This document shows positions 5,687 to 8,983 of a DNA stretch of 8,983 nucleotides, piece by piece (within the stretch, counting starts at the first letter, position 1; each line of letters starts with the position of its first letter). The notes below the pieces were generated by a model. That model searched no databases, was not told the DNA's origin, and was given only the letters and a program-made list of their open reading frames with translations. Source of the stretch: Phycisphaeraceae bacterium (lineage in GTDB: Bacteria; Planctomycetota; Phycisphaerae; Phycisphaerales; UBA1924); the NCBI GenBank assembly GCA_009827215.1, contig WUAJ01000085.1, forward strand, positions 1-8,983, read 5' to 3'. The position numbers and the translations under genes were made by a program.

Positions 5687-6334
5687 TCAGCCCAGCAGTG
5701 CGATCCCGAGGGCTTTGAGCAGGTCCTCAGGCTCGCTCATGCGCCCGGTCCCGTCGTGACGGCAGGCCTGCCATCCCGCTCCTGGACCCACGATCTGGTT
5801 GCCGTCGGCTTGCGCCTGCTCGACATTCCGTAGGTTTGAAGGCTGGGACCACATTGCGTCGTTCATCGCCGGAGCGAGGAGGACGGGGGTCTTCTCGCGA
5901 TTGATCGCGCTGAGAATCAGCGTCACGACGGAACTTGTGCGTGCGTGGACGATGTCGCTGAGCGTGTTCATTGTGCACGGCGCGATCAGCACAGCATCCG
6001 CACGATCCGCGAGCGAGATGTGCTGGGGATCGGACGATTCCAGATGCTCCCAAGGCGAGGTGTACACCGGATTCCCTGACAGCGCTTGGAAGGTGAGCGG
6101 CGTCACGAAGTTCGTCGCGTTCTCAGTCATCGCGACGGTCACCTGCGCTCCGGCTTGCGCCAGACGTGAGACAACGGTGCAGACTTTGTAGACAGCGATC
6201 CCGCCTGAGATGCCTACGAAAATCCTCGCTCCTTCTTCGCGTTCCTTTGTTGGACCAAAGATCGCGGAGAGTTTGCGAGGGTTGAGCCAATCTTCGTTGG
6301 TTTGGAACTCAGAAAGGCGTGGGTCGTCACTCAT
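5687..6334 (-). CDS. coaC: Phosphopantothenoylcysteine decarboxylase (CoaC), standalone flavoprotein
   Basis: A 215-residue HFCD-family flavoprotein. It decarboxylates 4'-phosphopantothenoylcysteine to 4'-phosphopantetheine in coenzyme A synthesis. Motifs: GISGGIAVYK (FMN phosphate region, 41-50), HISLADRAD with catalytic His105, PCTMNT (119-124, the substrate-binding Asn motif), PAMNDAMW (155-162) and ACRHDGTGRM with catalytic Cys191. The usual text after the Cys is ACGD-x-G-x-GRM; here Gly is replaced by Arg. In most bacteria CoaC is fused to CoaB (about 400 residues in total). Here the CoaB half is absent, so the ligase must be elsewhere. The first ~36 residues precede the Rossmann-like start and are longer than usual; there is no later in-frame Met before residue 69, so the extension is either real or the start is a GTG/TTG. 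It follows rpoZ by 18 bp, probably in one operon, a common rpoZ-coaBC pairing. No good ribosome site is seen. Confidence 0.88.
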   Translation of the reverse strand: MSDDPRLSEFQTNEDWLNPRKLSAIFGPTKEREEGARIFVGISGGIAVYKVCTVVSRLAQAGAQVTVAMTENATNFVTPLTFQALSGNPVYTSPWEHLESSDPQHISLADRADAVLIAPCTMNTLSDIVHARTSSVVTLILSAINREKTPVLLAPAMNDAMWSQPSNLRNVEQAQADGNQIVGPGAGWQACRHDGTGRMSEPEDLLKALGIALLG

Positions 6335-6352
6335 GTGGGAGAGGTACTCGGT

Positions 6353-6601
6353 TTAGAGCAGCGCTTCGCTCGCGGCGGGCTCGGCGGCTTCTGAGGTTTC
6401 CTGATCCTCGACGTACTCGAGGGTGATCTTGTCTTGCAGGATCTCTTCAACGACAAGCTCGAGATCAGTGCGTCCGTCGCGCTCGACGAGCGGGCGAGCG
6501 CCGTCGAGGAGCTGCTGGAGTCGGCGTTGGATCAGCGCACAGAGCTTGAACTTGCCGCCGACTTTCTCAATGATTTCGTCACTTTTCAACGCTTCGATCA
6601 T
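6353..6601 (-). CDS. rpoZ: RNA polymerase omega subunit-like protein
   Basis: An 82-residue protein. GGKFKLCALIQRRLQQLLDG at 15-34 matches the conserved N-terminal region of omega (NRFxLxxxAxxRARQL-like), followed by ARPLVE and DLELVVEEILQDKITL, the second conserved region (typically ALREIxxGKI). The last ~18 residues are an acidic, alanine-rich tail. Omega helps the beta' subunit fold and join the polymerase core. The ATG at 6601 is well supported by AAGGA about 7 bases upstream. Position directly before coaC, 18 bp apart, fits the widespread rpoZ-coaBC neighbourhood. The sequence is divergent from E. coli omega and lacks the ARVTVED opening, so the call rests on the pattern and synteny together. 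Confidence 0.8.
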   Translation of the reverse strand: MIEALKSDEIIEKVGGKFKLCALIQRRLQQLLDGARPLVERDGRTDLELVVEEILQDKITLEYVEDQETSEAAEPAASEALL

Positions 6602-6824
6602 CTGCTATCCTTCTGTCAAGCCGCGGGTCGTGCTCGCGGGGGGATGGATCTGCTTGCAAACTTATTGAGCGGGACGATGGTTCTCGTTCCCTGCTGATTG
6701 CAGCGGGAGGAAGTCTAGGCCGATCCAACCAGTTGGGCGACAATCGCTTGGGGCATCTGATGTACAAAATCCGCTCCCGATCGCTCAGGGGCAGCCGTTT
6801 GAACCCCTGTCAGAAGGGAATCTG
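6602..6824. other. Divergent intergenic region between rpoZ and the DUF3553-like gene
   Basis: 223 bp with no convincing ORF. For the plus strand, TTGGGC (6732-6737) and TCTGAT 17 bases later is a weak promoter candidate. CAGGGG (6786-6791) pairs with CCCCTG (6804-6809) just before the ribosome site of the downstream gene. No clear promoter for rpoZ was found. Confidence 0.4.
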
Positions 6825-7466
6825 TTGAATCCAATGAATCCGACCCAAATCCAGAAGTTCCAGATGGGTGATCGCGTGGTCCATGCGTCCAAACCCGAGT
6901 GGGGGGTGGGGATTGTCTCGACCTCGTCCATGGGCGAGCATGAAGGACAGCCCTGCCAGCGATTGGTCATCCGCTTTGATCGAGCGGGACTCAAGACTGT
7001 TTCGACGGCGTTCGCGAAAATCGAGCCAGCCGGGAATCGAGTGGGGACGGTCCCAGAGAAAGAGTCCACATCAGCGAAACTCGATGGGCTTGAGAATCCG
7101 ATCCTCAAAGCGAGCGCTCGCGAGGTTCAGGACATCATGACGCGGATTCCTGAAGCCGCGCGTGATCCGTTCGCGACTCCGGCGCAGCGGCTCCGATCGA
7201 CACTGTCGCTCTACCGTTTCACGAACTCCGGAGCCCCCCTGATTGAGTGGGCGGTGATGCAGAGCGGGCTCAGCGATCCGCTCTCACGGTTCACACGCCC
7301 TGAGCTGGAAGAATTCTTTGGGTTCTTCGAGAAGATTCTTTGGAAGCATCTCGGTAAGATGGTCCGGGAAGCCCGGGATGTGCCTGCTGCAGAGCTGGTC
7401 CAGATCAGGGATTCTGCTCCGATTGAGGGGCAACACGCGTTGCAGCGGCTCCACCGCTCGCGTTGA
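6825..7466 (+). CDS. DUF3553-like domain protein
   Basis: A 213-residue protein. Residues of about 15-68 match the DUF3553 pattern: GDRVVHASKPEWGVGIV followed by a loop, then LVIRFDRAGLKTVS and IEP. This small beta-rich domain also occurs at the C-terminus of some UvrD-type helicases and resembles CarD/Tudor-like interaction folds, so a nucleic-acid or polymerase contact is possible but unproven. Residues 70-213 are not recognised; they are mostly helical in character with ELEEFFGFFEKILWKHLGK near 162-180. The ribosome site AAGGG (6814-6818) is 6 bases from the TTG at 6825 but 15 from the ATG at 6834, so TTG is the better start; the choice changes only three residues. It is divergent from rpoZ. 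Confidence 0.75.
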   Translation: MNPMNPTQIQKFQMGDRVVHASKPEWGVGIVSTSSMGEHEGQPCQRLVIRFDRAGLKTVSTAFAKIEPAGNRVGTVPEKESTSAKLDGLENPILKASAREVQDIMTRIPEAARDPFATPAQRLRSTLSLYRFTNSGAPLIEWAVMQSGLSDPLSRFTRPELEEFFGFFEKILWKHLGKMVREARDVPAAELVQIRDSAPIEGQHALQRLHRSR

Positions 7467-7479
7467 TTCTGGGCAACAC

Positions 7480-7534
7480 CCGGCACAGCCGGACCTGTTG
7501 AGACCCCTGGCGGCGAAGGACGCAGCCGGTCTCA
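7480..7534 (+). ncRNA. Structured RNA segment (two hairpins) downstream of the DUF3553-like gene
   Basis: CCGGC-ACA-GCCGG (7480-7492) is followed by a longer hairpin. Its outer stem is TGAGACC (7499-7505) with GGTCTCA (7528-7534), and its inner stem is GGC-G-GCG / CGC-A-GCC with loop AAGGA. There is no T-run after it, so it is not a standard terminator. It may be part of the 3' UTR or the leader of the next gene. No known RNA family was recognised with confidence. Confidence 0.35.
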
Positions 7535-7560
7535 GAATCTCCATGGATGACAAAAACGGA

Positions 7561-7588
7561 TTGGTTTGATCCCAGGAGGGGATATTTT
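7561..7588 (+). promoter_or_regulatory. Weak promoter candidate and small hairpin before the coiled-coil gene
   Basis: TTGGTT (7561-7566), a 16-base gap and TATTTT (7583-7588) give a weak sigma70-like pair. Overlapping it, ATCCC-AGGAG-GGGAT (7569-7583) is a 5-bp hairpin. Support for either is limited. Confidence 0.25.
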
Positions 7589-7703
7589 CGGACGCTTTGC
7601 GTGTCTGCGTTTTTCGGCACGCTCTGGCGCAGTCTTTGGCCGCGCCTGTGCAACTGGTATGGCGTCGACGGATCGTCGGCGTCATACGAAGAAAGGACAT
7701 GTC

Positions 7704-7982
7704 ATGACAGAGAATGAGTTCCAATCCCGTCTTGCAACCCTCCTCGGACAGATCGATTCCCTCCCAGAGGATCAGCGTCCAAAGCTCGCGAAGCTCGCTG
7801 CTGAAACACAGAGCCGTCACCAACGCATGAAGAAGACTATTTCGGAGCTCCAAGAATCGCTCGATCATCTGCGTCTGAGCGTCAAATACCTCGTGTTTGA
7901 TCTTGAAGCGACACGCCGCGAAAACAAGTACCTCCGCAATATGCTCGAATCCGAGAACCCAGGTGGTGAGGGTGCGGATTGA
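7704..7982 (+). CDS. Small coiled-coil protein of unknown function
   Basis: A 92-residue soluble protein, rich in Glu, Lys, Arg and Leu. After a short N-terminus (MTENEFQSRLATLLGQIDSL) the middle, about 24-80, is long amphipathic helix, probably coiled coil (SRHQRMKKTISELQESLDHL, then LEATRRENKYLRNMLE). There is no signal peptide, membrane segment, cysteine or metal motif. The start is set by AGGA (7694-7697) 6 bases before the ATG. An open frame continues upstream to 7566 but has no ribosome site and its translation is unlike the rest. The VKYLVFDLEATRREN segment resembles small proteins I recall from planctomycetes, but I know no function. It is preceded by a structured leader and followed by three hairpins. 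Confidence 0.8.
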   Translation: MTENEFQSRLATLLGQIDSLPEDQRPKLAKLAAETQSRHQRMKKTISELQESLDHLRLSVKYLVFDLEATRRENKYLRNMLESENPGGEGAD

Positions 7983-7993
7983 GTCTGTTTTTG

Positions 7994-8016
7994 GATAGGT
8001 CATCTGAATACCTATC
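7994..8016 (+). terminator. First hairpin after the coiled-coil gene
   Basis: GATAGGT / ACCTATC give a 7-bp perfect stem with a 9-base loop, starting 11 bp after the stop codon. There is no T-run after it, although TTTTT lies just before the stem. It is possibly a transcript-stabilising or weak terminating stem. Confidence 0.4.
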
Positions 8017-8036
8017 AATGAGTTTCGTATTGATCG

Positions 8037-8065
8037 AGCACCCCGTAGGTGGGTAGCGGGGTGCT
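8037..8065 (+). terminator. Second hairpin after the coiled-coil gene
   Basis: AGCACCCCG / CGGGGTGCT give a 9-bp GC-rich stem with an 11-base loop. Outer bases ATCGA and TCGAT can extend it across a small bulge. The tail is not T-rich. Confidence 0.5.
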
Positions 8066-8087
8066 TGGTCGATGCATTGCTGCTTGT

Positions 8088-8124
8088 ACAAGGGATTCTG
8101 GGTCATACGGCTCAGATCCCTTGT
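8088..8124. terminator. Third hairpin before tRNA-Ser(GCT)
   Basis: ACAAGGGAT / ATCCCTTGT give a 9-bp perfect stem, continued inside by CTG/CAG across one bulged base. It is the longest of the three consecutive stems. It could be a terminator, or a folded element of an untranslated or small RNA. Between it and the tRNA (8125-8183) no clear promoter was seen. Confidence 0.4.
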
Positions 8125-8183
8125 TCATTGCTCGTCGCGTGACTACGCTAACGGGCTACGAGCCAGGATTAATGGTTGGTATT

Positions 8184-8273
8184 GGAGCGGTGCCCGAGAG
8201 GCTGAAGGGGCCGGATTGCTAATCCGGTGTACGGGGTAAACCCGTACCGAGGGTTCGAATCCCTCTCGCTCCG
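8184..8273 (+). tRNA. tRNA-Ser(GCT)
   Basis: A 90-nt type II tRNA. The acceptor GGAGCGG pairs with TCGCTCC (one G-T pair at the base) and the discriminator is G. The anticodon arm CCGGA-TTGCTAA-TCCGG gives anticodon GCT (reads AGC/AGU). The long variable arm is built on TACGGGG/CCCGTA and the T arm is GAGGG-TTCGAAT-CCCTC. CCA is not encoded. Confidence 0.97.
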
Positions 8274-8288
8274 TTATTCGAAAGATTC

Positions 8289-8315
8289 CACAGCTCCGCA
8301 TCTTGCGGAGCTGTG
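8289..8315. terminator. Bidirectional terminator between tRNA-Ser(GCT) and the sensor kinase gene
   Basis: An 11-bp perfect stem CACAGCTCCGC / GCGGAGCTGTG with a 5-base loop. It is followed by TGTGTTCTT on plus and GAATCTTTCG on minus. It sits between convergent transcripts, so it can serve both. Confidence 0.75.
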
Positions 8316-8345
8316 TGTGTTCTTGGAGGGTGGTTCTAAAGATCC

Positions 8346-8983
8346 TCACGCCGCCATTGGGTCGTGATCGCTGCTTTGATGGCGCTGATTGATGAGTTCC
8401 TTACAGAGTTCGATCAGCTCGGCTTTCTTGATCGGTTTCGCGTGATATTCATCACAACCCACGGCGAGGCAGTTCTCGCGATCACTGGTCATCGCGTGCG
8501 CCGTCAATGCGACGATTGGCAGTGTGAGTCCGCGTGCACGGATTTGCTTGGTGGTCTCGTATCCATCGAGCACTGGCATCTGCATATCCATGAGCACCAG
8601 ATCATAATCAGATGAGTCAGTCAGCATGTCGAGACAGACTTTGCCGTTCTCGGCGATTTCAACAATGGCGCCAGCACGCTGGAGATGGTGCAAGATAAGT
8701 GTCTGGTTGTCCGGACCATCTTCGACGAGGAGAACTTTGAATCCATTAAGCATGAGTGTTTGTGCTGATTGTTTGCTCGTGACCGAGTTCATCATGGTTA
8801 CTTTGAGATCATGATACTCTTGGGTGCCAACCATATTGGCCGTATCGATTTTGCCTGGATTCACTGTGAACCAGAAGCGCGATCCGAACCCAAGCTCGGA
8901 CTCCACTTGAATTGTGCCGCCGAGCATCTTTGCGAGTGTTGAAGAGATCCTGAGTCCGAGTCCGGAACCCCCATACTCGCGTG
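8346..8983 (-). CDS. Hybrid sensor histidine kinase, C-terminal part (cut by window edge)
   Basis: 211 visible residues, open to the right edge; the upstream sensor and His-containing parts are missing. The first residues, YGGSGLGLRISSTLAKMLGG, are the G2 box and following helix of an HATPase_c domain, ending IQVESELGFGSRFWFTV. A linker of about 45 residues leads to a receiver domain (about 80-200): acidic pair Glu87-Asp88 in VLLVEDGPDN, phospho-acceptor Asp132 in LVLMDMQMPVLDGYE, Thr160 in IVALTAHA and Lys182 in YHAKPI. All active-site residues are present, so the receiver should be phosphorylated by the kinase or a partner. There is no DNA-binding output domain or Hpt domain after it; the chain ends about 12 residues past the last receiver helix. 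The signal sensed cannot be inferred. In-frame ATG 8927 is internal, not the start. Confidence 0.93.
   Translation of the reverse strand, partial: REYGGSGLGLRISSTLAKMLGGTIQVESELGFGSRFWFTVNPGKIDTANMVGTQEYHDLKVTMMNSVTSKQSAQTLMLNGFKVLLVEDGPDNQTLILHHLQRAGAIVEIAENGKVCLDMLTDSSDYDLVLMDMQMPVLDGYETTKQIRARGLTLPIVALTAHAMTSDRENCLAVGCDEYHAKPIKKAELIELCKELINQRHQSSDHDPMAA

Noticed and set aside
6434..6697. Plus-strand open frames opposite rpoZ
   Set aside because: They are antisense to the omega-like gene and show no recognisable domain.
7499..7534. Resemblance of GAAGGACGCAGCC to SRP RNA domain IV or a c-di-GMP-I riboswitch
   Set aside because: The required flanking motifs (GGTCAGG with GGAA loop, or the GGCAAACC receptor stem) are missing and the pairing differs.
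7566..7703. 46-residue upstream extension of the coiled-coil protein from a TTG
   Set aside because: There is no ribosome site at the TTG, its composition is unlike the rest, and AGGA is well placed for ATG 7704.
8143..8349. Open frame on minus containing EREGFEPSVRVYP
   Set aside because: It is the antisense translation of tRNA-Ser(GCT), another common tRNA artefact.

Overview
The window looks like chromosomal DNA from a planctomycete, most likely a marine member of the Phycisphaerae. The evidence is a secreted GH16 glucanase ending in a two-repeat 'GC-type' dockerin tail (last residues GSGCP), a DUF1559-like prepilin protein with a C-terminal ADG motif, a LacI-type regulator with a shortened hinge, and a standalone CoaC next to an omega-like RNA polymerase subunit. 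The taxonomic call is inference from protein style.

Region 1 (1-5461) reads as a beta-glucan (laminarin-type) utilisation locus. On the minus strand a prepilin-like gene is followed 4 bp later by a lacI-family gene cut by the left edge. Divergent from them is a lipoprotein with a clan GH-A glycosidase-like TIM barrel and an Ig-like C-terminal domain. Convergent with that is a secreted GH16-CBM6-dockerin endo-beta-1,3-glucanase. Divergent from the glucanase is a MalK/UgpC/MsmK-type sugar ABC ATPase, closed by a strong bidirectional terminator shared with a tRNA-Ser. The main discovery is a 13-bp palindrome, TGTAACWGTTACA. It is perfect upstream of the prepilin-lacI pair and of the GH16 gene, and 11/13 upstream of the lipoprotein gene. 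Each copy sits two bases downstream of a plausible -10 hexamer. The simplest model is that the encoded LacI-type protein represses all three units, so enzyme, lipoprotein, prepilin and regulator form one local regulon.

Region 2 (5481-8273) is housekeeping and small conserved genes. tRNA-Ser(GGA) lies on minus. rpoZ and coaC form a minus-strand pair. Divergent from them is a DUF3553-like protein with a probable TTG start. Next is a structured leader and a 92-residue coiled-coil protein of unknown function, then three consecutive hairpins, then tRNA-Ser(GCT).

Region 3 (8289-8983) has a bidirectional terminator and the C-terminal end of a hybrid sensor kinase (ATP-binding G2 box plus receiver domain), cut by the right edge.

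No insertion sequence, CRISPR array, phage gene, rRNA or plasmid feature was seen. No stretch over 300 bases lacks a gene.
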